In this document: in pieces, positions 20,127 through 28,665 of the stretch
How the letters are laid out: every line of letters starts with the position of its first letter
Position numbering within the stretch: position 1 is the stretch's first letter
Assembly: GCF_019145205.1 (NCBI RefSeq)
Contig: NZ_JAHSTT010000003.1
Location: forward strand, 496,001-560,000
DNA: 64,000 bases
From: Pseudomonas khavaziana
GTDB taxonomy: Bacteria > Pseudomonadota > Gammaproteobacteria > Pseudomonadales > Pseudomonadaceae
Direction of reading: 5' to 3'
Made by a program: the position numbers and the translations under genes
The notes under the pieces: generated by a model
What the model saw: the letters and a program-made list of their open reading frames with translations, nothing else
Told to the model about the DNA's origin: nothing
Database searches by the model: none

Positions 20127-20759
20127 TTACTCGGTACTGCCCAGCCCCTGCCAATGCTTGAGGCCGATAAAGATAAAGCGCAGTTGCTGGGTGATTTTTG
20201 CCTGGGGCGTGAGGTGAGCCGGCAGGGCATGGGCCGGTGGGTCGATGATGTCGGGAAGGGTGGCAAACACACTTTTGACGATCAGGTCGGCCATTACATG
20301 CAAACCCTCTGGGTCCAGGTGCTGCAACTTGGGCATCAGCGTCAGGTCGGCCGCCAGGTCGCGGGTGATGTCTTCGCGCAGGGCCGCGATGGCCTGGCGT
20401 ACCGCCAGGCAACCGCCGTACTGTTCACGGGCCAGGAACAGGAATTGTGAACGGTTGGCCGAGACCACATCGAGAAAGATCCGTACGGAGGCATCGATAA
20501 TGCCGCCCATCACGAACTCGTTGTGGCGCACCAGGCGAATCGTGGCGCGGAAGGTCTGGCCGACTTCGCTGACCAAGACCAGCCCCAACTGGTCCATGTC
20601 GGCAAAATGGCGATAAAAACCGGTGGGCACGATACCGGCGGTCTTGGCCACTTCGCGCAGGCTCAGGCTGCCAAACCCGCGGCCACACTCCATCAGATGG
20701 CGGGCTGCATCCATCAGGGCGAGGCGGGTCTGTTGCTTCTGTTCGGCACGGGGCAGCAT
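20127..20759 (-). CDS. desT: TetR-family regulator, FabR/DesT-like
   Basis: The 210-residue protein has an N-terminal TetR helix-turn-helix (SLSLREVAKTAGIVPTGFYR, then HFADMDQLG) and a helical ligand domain like FabR and DesT, which sense acyl-CoA saturation and control unsaturated fatty acid synthesis. In P. aeruginosa desT lies next to ureE, and this gene is in the matching place, which supports the name. The desaturase genes desB-desC that accompany desT there are absent here. The start at 20759 (MLPRAEQKQQ) is the first ATG, but no strong ribosome-binding site is visible. Confidence 0.7.
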   Translation of the reverse strand: MLPRAEQKQQTRLALMDAARHLMECGRGFGSLSLREVAKTAGIVPTGFYRHFADMDQLGLVLVSEVGQTFRATIRLVRHNEFVMGGIIDASVRIFLDVVSANRSQFLFLAREQYGGCLAVRQAIAALREDITRDLAADLTLMPKLQHLDPEGLHVMADLIVKSVFATLPDIIDPPAHALPAHLTPQAKITQQLRFIFIGLKHWQGLGSTE

Positions 20760-20861
20760 GAGCGAATGGGCTTTGTCGGCGAGTACAGCGACGCACTCTA
20801 GCAAAAGCGCTTTGCTGGCGTCGAACTTGGCGGGGGCGAAGCGTGACGCGGTCTATATAAA

Positions 20862-20893
20862 AGCAAAAGCCCGATCGACAGATCGGGCTTTTG
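20862..20893 (-). terminator. Rho-independent terminator
   Basis: A perfect 12 bp stem (AAAAGCCCGATC at 20865 with GATCGGGCTTTT at 20881) around a GACA loop lies 18 bp past the stop of the 106-residue secreted protein gene. On the minus strand it is followed by TTTTGCTTTT, so it ends that transcript before the TetR gene. Confidence 0.85.
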
Positions 20894-20910
20894 TCTGGGC
20901 CACCACGGGC

Positions 20911-21231
20911 TTAGCTCTGTGCTTGATGCAGTTCCTGCAGACGGTCGGCACCGCCTTCAGCAACGCCTTCGGTGTAGGCGCGTTTGTTGGCTTGTTCAGC
21001 ACCGCCTTCTACCAAGCCTTTTTCCTGCAGACGGTTGTAGCCATTTTCAGCCACGGCACCTTTGGCATAGTCGCGGTTTTCGTCTTCTTGCGAACCGCTG
21101 CGTGCCACGGTCTGGCTGGTTTGCACGGCCTGGGCTTTATTCTGTGGGGTGGCCTGTTCGGCGGCCGGCAGGGCAAAAGCGCTGGAAGCCAGGACAGATA
21201 ACAGGACGGTAGCGAGTAATTGACGTTTCAT
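20911..21231 (-). CDS. Small exported protein with a degenerate repeat
   Basis: The 106-residue protein has a clear signal peptide (MKRQLLATVLLSVLASSAFA) and a charged mature part. Two related segments stand out, YNRLQEKGLVEGGAEQ and YTEGVAEGGADRLQE. It contains no cysteine and no known domain. The ATG at 21231 has an AGGAG ribosome-binding site; the longer frame to 21426 is not needed. A strong terminator follows, so it is probably a single-gene unit. Function unknown; a periplasmic location is inferred. Confidence 0.75.
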   Translation of the reverse strand: MKRQLLATVLLSVLASSAFALPAAEQATPQNKAQAVQTSQTVARSGSQEDENRDYAKGAVAENGYNRLQEKGLVEGGAEQANKRAYTEGVAEGGADRLQELHQAQS

Positions 21232-21588
21232 GATGGTTGCTCCTTGGGAGGGCGATAAAGTGGGTACAGGGCTAATGCTACTCTTGATAAGTCGATATAA
21301 AAGTTCATAAACACAATGGTAATAATCAACAGAATTGATTGTTCCCTGCAAAGGCTCTAGATCGAGCCTCTCAAGCACTCGGTTTTGCACCGGGGTGGGT
21401 ATTTTCGACACGAACTTGGGTAACAATGGTGCGCCGGTGATGATCGGAATCTGTCCGTTCGATCAGGAAAGTGGCTTTTTGCGACTAAATCAGCCATCGG
21501 GTTAAACCCCCGGGCGGTTTGCCAGTCGTAGTCTTATAGGCTGCTCTAGAGGGGTAGCTCTGCCAGTCGTATTCAGGAGTCCTGTGCA
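21232..21588. other. Intergenic region, 357 bp, with an 11-bp direct repeat
   Basis: This gap separates the divergent small exported protein and asmA genes. TGCCAGTCGTA occurs at 21520 and again at 21561, 41 bp apart, straddling a possible promoter for asmA. A small hairpin (GGCTC/GAGCC) lies at 21353-21368. No gene is visible. Confidence 0.4.
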
Positions 21589-23658
21589 ATGACGCGCACT
21601 CGTAAAATCGTCGCTTGGAGCTGCGCCAGCTTCGTTCTGTTAATTGCCATCGTGGTGCTGATCCTGGTGTTCTTCGACTGGAATCGCATCAAACCGCCAC
21701 TTAATGCCAAGGTCTCCGAAGAGCTGCATCGCCCGTTCGCCATCAACGGCAACCTTGCGGTGGTGTGGCAGCGAGAGCCTGATGAAGGCGGCTGGCGCGC
21801 CTGGGTGCCGTGGCCCCATGTGATCGCCGAAGACCTGACCCTGGGCAACCCCGACTGGTCCAAGCAACCGCAGATGGTTACGCTCAAGAAGGTCGAGCTG
21901 CGTATTTCGCCCCTGGCCTTGCTGGTGCAGCGCGTAGTGATCCCGCGTATCGACCTTACCGAACCCAGTGCGCAGTTGCAGCGCCTGGCCGATGGCCGCG
22001 CCAACTGGACCTTCAAGTTCGATCCGAAGGATCCCGACGCCGAGCCCTCCAACTGGGTGGTGGACATTGGTGCTATCGGCTTCGACAAGGGCCATGTGAC
22101 CCTTGACGATCAAACCCTCAAGACCCAGCTCGATGTGATCATCGACCCGTTGGGCAAACCGATCCCATTCGGCGAGATCGTCGGCGACGCCGATGCCAAG
22201 AAGGCTTTGGAAAAAGGCTCGGCGCCCCAGGACTATGCGTTCGGCCTGAAGGTCAAAGGCCAATATCACGGCCAGAAACTCGCCGCTACCGGCAAGATCG
22301 GCGGCCTGCTGGCATTGCAGGACGCGGCCAAGCCGTTCCCACTGCAAGCCCAGGTCAAAGTCGCCGACACCAGCATCGCCCTGGCCGGCACCCTGACTGA
22401 CCCGCTGAACCTCGGCGCCCTGGACCTGCGCCTGAAACTCTCGGGCAGCAGCCTGGGCAACCTGTACCCCCTGACCGGCGTCACCCTGCCGGACTCGCCG
22501 GCCTATTCCACCGATGGCCGCCTGATCGCCAAGCTGCATGAAGCCAGCGGCGCCTCTTTCCGCTACGAAAAATTCAACGGCAAGATCGGCAACAGCGATA
22601 TCCACGGCGACCTGGCCTATGTCGCCAGCCAGCCGCGGCCCAAGCTCAGCGGCGCGCTGGTGTCCAACCAGTTGCTCATGGATGACCTGGCGCCCTTGAT
22701 CGGCGCTGATTCCAATGCCAAGCAAAAGGCTCGAGGCGGGGAGAGCAAGCAACCGGCGACCAAGGTGCTGCCGGTGGAAGAGTTCCGCACCGAGCGCTGG
22801 AGTGTCATGGATGCCGACGTGGAGTTCACCGGCAAGCGCATCGTGCACAGTGCCGACCTGCCCTTCACCGACCTCTATACGCATCTGGTGCTCAACGATG
22901 GCCAACTGAGCCTGGAACCGCTGCGTTTCGGCGTGGCCGGTGGCAAGCTCGACGCGCAGATTCGTTTGAACGGGCGCACCACGCCGATGGAAGGCCGCGC
23001 CAAGTTGACGGCGCGTAACTTCAAACTCAAGCAGTTGTTCCCCAGCTTTGAACCGATGAAAACCAGCTTCGGTGAACTCAACGGCGACGCCGATATATCC
23101 GGACGTGGTAATTCCGTGGCGGCGCTGCTGGGCACCTCCAACGGTGACCTGAAGATGTTGATCAACGACGGCGCCATCAGCCGAGGCCTGATGGAAATCG
23201 CCGGGCTCAATGTGGGCAACTACGTGGTGGGCCGCCTGTTCGGCGACAAGGAAGTGAAGATCAACTGCGCGGCGGCGGACTTCGGCATCAAGACGGGCTT
23301 GGCGACCACGCGGTTGTTTGTGTTCGATACCGAGAACGCCATCATCTACATCGATGGCACCGCGAACATGGCAACGGAGCAGTTGGACCTGACCATCACG
23401 CCGGAGTCCAAGGGCTTTCGCTTGTTTTCGCTGCGCTCGCCGCTGTACGTCAACGGGCCATTCATCAAGCCCAATGCTGGCGTGAAAGCCATTCCCCTGG
23501 CCCTGCGCGGCGCCGGCATGGTGGCCTTGGGCGTTATTGCCGGCCCGGCTGCCGGGTTGCTGGCGCTGGTGGCACCGAGCGGCGATGAGCCGAATCAGTG
23601 CGCGCCTTTGCTGCAACAGATGAAGGAAGGCAAGGCGCCGAAAACGGTAAAAGGCTAG
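21589..23658 (+). CDS. AsmA-family protein
   Basis: The 689-residue protein has one N-terminal membrane anchor (FVLLIAIVVLILVFFDWNRI) and a long beta-rich periplasmic region. AsmA-like proteins are thought to form grooves that help move phospholipids to the outer membrane. The C-terminal AsmA_2 region includes LNGDADISGRGNSVAALLGT, and a second hydrophobic stretch (AGMVALGVIAGPAAGLLALV) lies near the end. The stop overlaps the stop of the convergent RNase T2 gene by 4 bp. Confidence 0.87.
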   Translation: MTRTRKIVAWSCASFVLLIAIVVLILVFFDWNRIKPPLNAKVSEELHRPFAINGNLAVVWQREPDEGGWRAWVPWPHVIAEDLTLGNPDWSKQPQMVTLKKVELRISPLALLVQRVVIPRIDLTEPSAQLQRLADGRANWTFKFDPKDPDAEPSNWVVDIGAIGFDKGHVTLDDQTLKTQLDVIIDPLGKPIPFGEIVGDADAKKALEKGSAPQDYAFGLKVKGQYHGQKLAATGKIGGLLALQDAAKPFPLQAQVKVADTSIALAGTLTDPLNLGALDLRLKLSGSSLGNLYPLTGVTLPDSPAYSTDGRLIAKLHEASGASFRYEKFNGKIGNSDIHGDLAYVASQPRPKLSGALVSNQLLMDDLAPLIGADSNAKQKARGGESKQPATKVLPVEEFRTERWSVMDADVEFTGKRIVHSADLPFTDLYTHLVLNDGQLSLEPLRFGVAGGKLDAQIRLNGRTTPMEGRAKLTARNFKLKQLFPSFEPMKTSFGELNGDADISGRGNSVAALLGTSNGDLKMLINDGAISRGLMEIAGLNVGNYVVGRLFGDKEVKINCAAADFGIKTGLATTRLFVFDTENAIIYIDGTANMATEQLDLTITPESKGFRLFSLRSPLYVNGPFIKPNAGVKAIPLALRGAGMVALGVIAGPAAGLLALVAPSGDEPNQCAPLLQQMKEGKAPKTVKG

Positions 23659-24365
23659 GTTCCACGAGGAATGAAAGTCTCTTGTGGCTCGCAAGGGATG
23701 CCAATCTGGAGGGACCCATCGTCGTAATAGGGGGTGCCGTCCGGATTGATCGAGTAGAACGCCTCATGCAAATACTGCTTGCCTTCAAGCATGAAACAGC
23801 GGAAGGAAGTATTGTTGGGAAATGCTGTTTTGAGCAGGTCGAACTCTACGCTGTGACCTACCCAGGCGTTAAATATGGGCTCGTTGTAGTCGACCACCTC
23901 TCGCAGTCTGACAATATCCTTGAAATACGCACTCTCTGTTTTTCCGGCGCAAGTACCATGTTTCTTCCATTCGTACCTGAACATTCCTTGCGGGGCGACA
24001 GTTACCAGCTCGGCAATTTCCGGGGTATTGGAAATCTCTTGCAGCTTATTCTCGTCGATATCGCATTTTGCAGCTGATTCGCAGCTGGGAGCAGTATTAC
24101 AAGCGGCCGGGTGGCGATTGGTTTTTTGCCCGATGCTGTTGTTATAGGGCCAGATGCCATGGGTCAAAAACTTTTGCGGCGGTTTATCGCAGCCCGACGT
24201 TTCCGGCTTGAGCTTGCAGAAACTGGGCTGCCAGGTCACCGCGTAGACTAAGTACTGATAGCCCTCGCTGCTGGGGGTTATCTCCTCGTTCGCATCCAGG
24301 GCCAGGGCGCTATAACTGATCAATAACGTTGCCATTGCCGCTGCAGTGAATTGAGTCCTTTTCAT
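23655..24365 (-). CDS. Periplasmic ribonuclease T2 family
   Basis: The 236-residue protein has a signal peptide (ends SALA) and both catalytic segments of RNase T2: CAS-I LTHGIWP and CAS-II YEWKKHGTC, each with its active-site histidine, plus the Glu and Lys of the second motif. Eight or more cysteines suggest disulfides, as expected for a secreted enzyme. The gene is less GC-rich than its neighbours. It converges on asmA with a 4 bp overlap of stop codons, so the two 3' ends cannot be separated by a terminator. Confidence 0.88.
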   Translation of the reverse strand: MKRTQFTAAAMATLLISYSALALDANEEITPSSEGYQYLVYAVTWQPSFCKLKPETSGCDKPPQKFLTHGIWPYNNSIGQKTNRHPAACNTAPSCESAAKCDIDENKLQEISNTPEIAELVTVAPQGMFRYEWKKHGTCAGKTESAYFKDIVRLREVVDYNEPIFNAWVGHSVEFDLLKTAFPNNTSFRCFMLEGKQYLHEAFYSINPDGTPYYDDGSLQIGIPCEPQETFIPRGT

Positions 24366-24496
24366 GGGGTTACTCCCTATTCATTCAGCCAAAGGGTTTG
24401 GCATCGAGCATTGGAAGTATTAATTAACCATGGTGCACTGGAAAATCTACTGTCAGAACTAACAGGTAGGCGGCGGAATGTCGCAAGTCAAAGGGC

Positions 24497-24541
24497 AAAA
24501 TAAAACCCCAGGTAGATGCAGTCAGCACCTACCTGGGGTTT
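24497..24541 (-). terminator. Rho-independent terminator after the ferritin-like gene
   Basis: A 13 bp perfect stem (AAACCCCAGGTAG with CTACCTGGGGTTT) and a 13 nt loop lie just past the stop of the ferritin-like gene. On the minus strand it runs into TTTTATTTT. Confidence 0.9.
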
Positions 24542-24554
24542 GAACAGCGGCCTG

Positions 24555-25085
24555 TCAGAGGTCCTGCAGAATATCCGCCATGTCATCGGCGTGTTCTTCT
24601 TCCTGAGCCAGGATATCTTCGAAGATACGGCGGGTAGTTGGATCCTTATCACCGATGTACTGGATGATTTCACGGTAGCTGTCCACCGCGATACGCTCGG
24701 CCACCAGATCCTCGTAGACCATCTCTTTGAGCGAGTTGCCTGCCACGTATTGGGCGTGGGAGTTCTTCGACAGCAGGTCGGGGTTGAACTCCGGTTCGCC
24801 GCCCAGTTGCACGATGCGCTCGGCCAGTTTGTCGGCGTGCTCGGCTTCCTGGGTGGCATGTTCCAGAAACTCATCGGCGGCAACGCTGGCTTTCAGGCCG
24901 TTGGCCATGAAGTAGTGACGCTTGTAACGCAACACGCAGACCAGTTCGGTGGCCAGCGACTCGTTGAGCAGGCGGATGATCTCCTGACGGTCGGCGTCGT
25001 AGCCTTCGGTCACGGCACCGTTTTCGACATTCTGGCGGGCGCGGCTGCGCAGGGTCGCAATGTCAGTCAAGTGTGCTTCAGTCAT
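24555..25085 (-). CDS. Ferritin-like di-iron protein (bacterioferritin-related)
   Basis: The 176-residue four-helix protein has di-iron ligand motifs typical of ferritin-like oxidases: a glutamate in LLNESLATELVCVLRYKRHY, ExxH in HATQEAEHADKL and again in LAQEEEHADDMADIL. It is related to bacterioferritin and Dps-like proteins but is not a standard Bfr. P. aeruginosa has a probable bacterioferritin gene in the same neighbourhood (PA4880). Likely roles are iron oxidation and storage or peroxide protection. A strong terminator follows. Confidence 0.83.
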   Translation of the reverse strand: MTEAHLTDIATLRSRARQNVENGAVTEGYDADRQEIIRLLNESLATELVCVLRYKRHYFMANGLKASVAADEFLEHATQEAEHADKLAERIVQLGGEPEFNPDLLSKNSHAQYVAGNSLKEMVYEDLVAERIAVDSYREIIQYIGDKDPTTRRIFEDILAQEEEHADDMADILQDL

Positions 25086-25182
25086 TTCAATCTCCTGGGG
25101 CTAATCCGGTTGTACGCCACGCTCTGCCGGCGTGATCGCTATAGGTTGTGAGTCCCGGGCCAGGCGAAAAGTTTTATCGGAT

Positions 25183-26073
25183 TTAACAGGATGTGTCATG
25201 AGTGGCTGTGACCGGCGTGGTCCAGCGCTCCGACAGGATCACCCCACCCAAGGTCAGCAAGCCGCCCACCACGTGATACAGAGCCAACTCTTCCTTGAGC
25301 ACCACCGCTGCAATCAGCGCGGTAATCAACGGCAGTAGGTTGAAGAACAGCGTGGTACGGCTCGGCCCAAGCGTCTTCACCGAGTGCATCCACGCCAGCG
25401 GCGCCAGCATCGAAGCCAGCAGGCAGGCATACAGCACCAGCGGAATATTCGCCCAGCCCAGGCCCGCCTTGGCCGAGAACAGATACAGCGGGAACAGCAC
25501 CACCACCGCCACCAGCACCTGTAAATACAGGAGCACCAACGGCGGCAGGCGCAGTTGCCATTTTTTCAGCAGGGTGCTGTAGATGGCATAGGCCAGCGTG
25601 GCGATGAGCATCATGCCGTCGCCCAGGTTGACCCCGTGTTGCAGCAGTGCACCGAGGTTGCCGGACGACACCACCACCACTACGCCGGCGAATGACAGCA
25701 CTGCACCGGTCAGTGCGCCATAGGTCAGGCGTTGGCCCAGGCTGATGATGGCGGCGGTCAGGGCCATCAGCGGCATCAGTGAAAGGATGATGCCCATATT
25801 GGTGGCGCTGGTCAGCGTGGCCGCGTAATAGGCCAGGCTTTGATACACCGCCATGCCCAAAATGCCGAGGATGAAGATCTTGCCCAGGTTCGGGCGGATG
25901 AGCGCCCAGTTGGCAACGACCGGCTTGAACATGAACGGAGTGAACAGCAGCGCAGCGAACAGCCAGCGGTAAAAGCCGATTTCAGCCGGGAAGATTGAGC
26001 CTACGGCCAATTTGTTGACCACGGTATTGCCGGCCCAGATAAAGATGGCCAGCAGCGGATACGCGTATTGCAT
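25183..26073 (-). CDS. EamA/DMT-family exporter
   Basis: The 296-residue inner-membrane protein has ten hydrophobic helices in two EamA repeats. It starts YPLLAIFIWAGNTVVNKLAV, a common opening of this family, and the second half contains YLQVLVAVVVLFPLYL. Members export amino acids or other small metabolites, but the substrate cannot be told from sequence. It is divergent from an AraC-type regulator 96 bp away, which probably controls it. Confidence 0.85.
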   Translation of the reverse strand: MQYAYPLLAIFIWAGNTVVNKLAVGSIFPAEIGFYRWLFAALLFTPFMFKPVVANWALIRPNLGKIFILGILGMAVYQSLAYYAATLTSATNMGIILSLMPLMALTAAIISLGQRLTYGALTGAVLSFAGVVVVVSSGNLGALLQHGVNLGDGMMLIATLAYAIYSTLLKKWQLRLPPLVLLYLQVLVAVVVLFPLYLFSAKAGLGWANIPLVLYACLLASMLAPLAWMHSVKTLGPSRTTLFFNLLPLITALIAAVVLKEELALYHVVGGLLTLGGVILSERWTTPVTATHDTSC

Positions 26074-26139
26074 TGAAAGAATCCAGTGTATTGACGAGGC
26101 GCGATTATCCTCTGTCTGTATCGAAGCCTATACTGCGAA

Positions 26140-26169
26140 CCAGACAACCGACCTCTGAATCCAGACAAC
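26140..26169 (+). promoter_or_regulatory. 21-bp-spaced direct repeat, likely AraC-type operator
   Basis: CCAGACAAC occurs at 26140-26148 and again at 26161-26169. The start-to-start distance is 21 bp, the classic two-turn spacing of AraC-family half-sites. A related TGTCTG lies in reverse at 26113. The second copy directly abuts the ATG of the AraC-type gene, so binding would block its own expression and could affect the divergent exporter. Confidence 0.55.
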
Positions 26170-26958
26170 ATGCCCAGACATACCGTACGTCTCGCGGATT
26201 TCCCCAGCTTGCCCAGCCCAGTGTACTTCCGCTACTCCGAGTTCGCTCCGGATACCGAGTGCACCCCGCACCGGCATGGCTGGGGCTCGCTGGACTATTC
26301 GGCCAATGGCGTTATGCGCATGGAGGTCGCCGGCAACCGCTTTATGTCGCCGCCGCAGTACGCGGTATGGATTCCGCCGGATACCGAGCACAGCTCCTAC
26401 AACGCCCAGGCGATCGTGTATCGCTCGGTGGGCTTGGCGCCGTCGCTCTGTGAGCAACTGCCGCAAACCCCGTGCACCCTGGCGATCAGCGACATTCTCA
26501 AGGCCATCCTCAGTGATTTCGCCCAGCGTGACGTGAATATCCCGCAGGCCGATGCCGATATTCGCCTGGCCCAGGTGCTGGTGGACCAGCTCAAACAGGC
26601 GCCGATTCACGACGGTTTCTTGCCCTACGCCCGCCACCCTGGGCTGCTCGGTGTTCTGGAAGGCATGCAAGCGCAACCGGGAGACAATCGCCCGCTGGTG
26701 CAATGGGCCGAGCAGGTGCATGTCAGCGAGCGCACCCTGGCGCGCCAGTTTGTGCGCGAACTGGGCATGAGCTTTGGCGAATGGCGCCAGCGCCTGCGCT
26801 ACCTGGCGGCCATCGAAGCGCTGGACAGTGAGCGCAGCGTGCAACATGTGGCGTTTGACTTGGGCTACAGCACCGCCTCGGCCTTTATCGCCATGTTCCA
26901 GCGTCACGCCGGCTGCACGCCGGAGCAGTACCGGCGTTCGAATATACGTGGTCGCTGA
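26170..26958 (+). CDS. AraC-family transcriptional regulator with cupin domain
   Basis: The 262-residue protein has an N-terminal cupin sensor (CTPHRHGWGSLDYSANG, then WIPPDTEHSSYN) and a C-terminal double helix-turn-helix (VSERTLARQFVRELGMSFGE and VQHVAFDLGYSTASAFIAMF). It probably regulates the divergent EamA exporter and itself. No Shine-Dalgarno sequence is seen before the ATG; instead a presumed operator repeat touches it, so the message may be leaderless or start further downstream. Confidence 0.87.
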   Translation: MPRHTVRLADFPSLPSPVYFRYSEFAPDTECTPHRHGWGSLDYSANGVMRMEVAGNRFMSPPQYAVWIPPDTEHSSYNAQAIVYRSVGLAPSLCEQLPQTPCTLAISDILKAILSDFAQRDVNIPQADADIRLAQVLVDQLKQAPIHDGFLPYARHPGLLGVLEGMQAQPGDNRPLVQWAEQVHVSERTLARQFVRELGMSFGEWRQRLRYLAAIEALDSERSVQHVAFDLGYSTASAFIAMFQRHAGCTPEQYRRSNIRGR

Positions 26959-27029
26959 AGTTGTAACAGGTTTTGACTACACTGCCAGGTAGGCCGTGCC
27001 CGTCGGCACGGTAACAGGGAGAAAACTCC

Positions 27030-27329
27030 ATGAAGATGCTGCGTATTCCGTTGTTGATGATGGGCCTGCTGCTGTGCTCCCAGGGTTTTGCCGCTACCGC
27101 CCAGCAGAACAAAATGACCACCTGCAATGCCGAGGCCACAACCAAGACCCTTAAAGGCGATGACCGCAAGGCCTTCATGAAGACCTGCCTGTCGGCGCCA
27201 GCGGCCAACGATGCCAAGACCCTGACGCCGCAGCAGCAGAAGATGAAAGACTGCAATGCGTCGGCTAAAACCGAAGCGTTGACCGGCGATGCGCGTAAAA
27301 CATTCATGAGCACCTGCCTGAAGAAATAA
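27030..27329 (+). CDS. psiF: PsiF-repeat periplasmic protein
   Basis: The 99-residue protein has a signal peptide (ends QGFA) and two PsiF repeats, CNAEATTKTLKGDDRKAFMK and the similar CNASAKTEALTGDARKTFMS, each with a conserved cysteine pair. PsiF of E. coli is phosphate-starvation inducible, but its role is unknown. A GGGAG ribosome-binding site precedes the ATG. A REPIN follows. Confidence 0.9.
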   Translation: MKMLRIPLLMMGLLLCSQGFAATAQQNKMTTCNAEATTKTLKGDDRKAFMKTCLSAPAANDAKTLTPQQQKMKDCNASAKTEALTGDARKTFMSTCLKK

Positions 27330-27373
27330 TAGCCCCGGGCCATAGAAGGCTGCGACACTCGCACACAGCCCCT

Positions 27374-27475
27374 TTGTAGGAGCGAGCTTGCTCGCGAAAA
27401 ACGTGAACGATCACGCGGGCACCCAGACTAAACGAGGCGCCCTTTCGTTTTTCGCGAGCAAGCTCGCTCCTACAA
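27374..27475. repeat. REPIN of the second family
   Basis: Inverted pair of the GAGCGAGCTTGCTCGC palindrome with a spacer of about 60 bp, almost the same arrangement as the copies at 14.4 and 46.8 kb. Confidence 0.87.
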
Positions 27476-27506
27476 CATCCTTTAACGCCGTTCGTTTTGA
27501 GGCTGT

Positions 27507-28520
27507 ATGCCAACGTTTTCTCAGCGTCATGTGTTGTTGCTGTCCAGCTACATCATCATTTTCGGCGGGTTGCTGCTGGTGCTGCCGCTCAAATTACTGC
27601 CCAGCCTGCTGGCCGGCCTGTTGGTCTATGAACTGGTCAACATGCTCACCCCGCAACTGCAACGCCTGATCGAGGGCCGGCGCGCACGCTGGCTGGCGGT
27701 GGCCTTGCTGGGCACCCTGATCGTCAGCGTGCTGACCCTGATATTCGCCGGCGCCATCAGCTTCCTGCTCCACGAAGCGGAAAATCCCGGGGCGTCCCTC
27801 GACAAATTCATGGGCGTGGTCGACCGCGCACGCGGCCAATTGCCGCCGTTTATCGATGCCTACCTGCCCGCCAGTGCCGCCGAGTTTCGCGTGGCTATCG
27901 GCGATTGGCTGAGCAAGCACCTGAGCGAACTGCAATTGGTGGGCAAAGACGCAGCCCACATGTTCGTTACCTTGCTGATCGGCATGGTGCTCGGCGCTAT
28001 CATCGCGCTGCAGCGCGTGCCCGACCTGACCAAGCGCAAACCTTTGGCCGCCGCGTTGTTCGATCGCCTGCACCTGCTGGTCCAGGCGTTTCGCAACATC
28101 GTCTTCGCCCAGATCAAAATCGCTGCGCTCAATACCGCCTTCACCGCGGTGTTCCTCGCGGTGGTGCTGCCGTTGTGCGGCATCCACCTGCCGCTGACAA
28201 AAACCCTGATCGTGCTGACCTTCCTGCTCGGCCTGTTGCCGGTGATTGGCAACCTGATGTCCAACACCCTGATCACCATCGTCGCGCTGTCGCTGTCGAT
28301 CTGGGTGGCGGTGGCGGCGCTGGGGTATCTGATTGTGATTCACAAGGTCGAGTACTTCCTCAACGCACGCATCGTTGGCGGGCAGATCAGTGCCAAGTCG
28401 TGGGAGTTGTTGTTGGCGATGCTGGTGTTCGAAGCGGCGTTTGGTTTGCCGGGGGTGGTGGCGGGGCCGATTTACTATGCCTACCTCAAGAGCGAATTGA
28501 AGCTTGGCGGCATGGTTTGA
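27507..28520 (+). CDS. AI-2E family (PF01594) transporter
   Basis: The 337-residue inner-membrane protein has about seven helices, including LLSSYIIIFGGLLLVLPLKL at the N-terminus and TLIVLTFLLGLLPVIGNLMS late in the sequence. The family is named for autoinducer-2 export, but members also include Na+/H+ antiporters, so the substrate is open. The start is the ATG at 27507, 32 bp after the REPIN; no partner gene is evident. Confidence 0.78.
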   Translation: MPTFSQRHVLLLSSYIIIFGGLLLVLPLKLLPSLLAGLLVYELVNMLTPQLQRLIEGRRARWLAVALLGTLIVSVLTLIFAGAISFLLHEAENPGASLDKFMGVVDRARGQLPPFIDAYLPASAAEFRVAIGDWLSKHLSELQLVGKDAAHMFVTLLIGMVLGAIIALQRVPDLTKRKPLAAALFDRLHLLVQAFRNIVFAQIKIAALNTAFTAVFLAVVLPLCGIHLPLTKTLIVLTFLLGLLPVIGNLMSNTLITIVALSLSIWVAVAALGYLIVIHKVEYFLNARIVGGQISAKSWELLLAMLVFEAAFGLPGVVAGPIYYAYLKSELKLGGMV

Positions 28521-28665
28521 GGCCGGGCACTCGGGCAAATAGCCGATTGCGATAAACGTTATGCCGAAGATGTCTTGAAACTGTAAGTTCTCACAGTGGT
28601 GCTTTGCACCTGCTTGGATGAGGCTAACTCCCCGAGGGAGGTTGTCTGAACCAGGGAGGGGACGC

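Noticed and set aside
21640..23694. A 684-codon open frame antisense to asmA
   Set aside because: In high-GC DNA the strand opposite a real gene often stays open. The product is low in hydrophobic order and rich in His, Gln and Arg, with no domain, and asmA on the other strand is clear.
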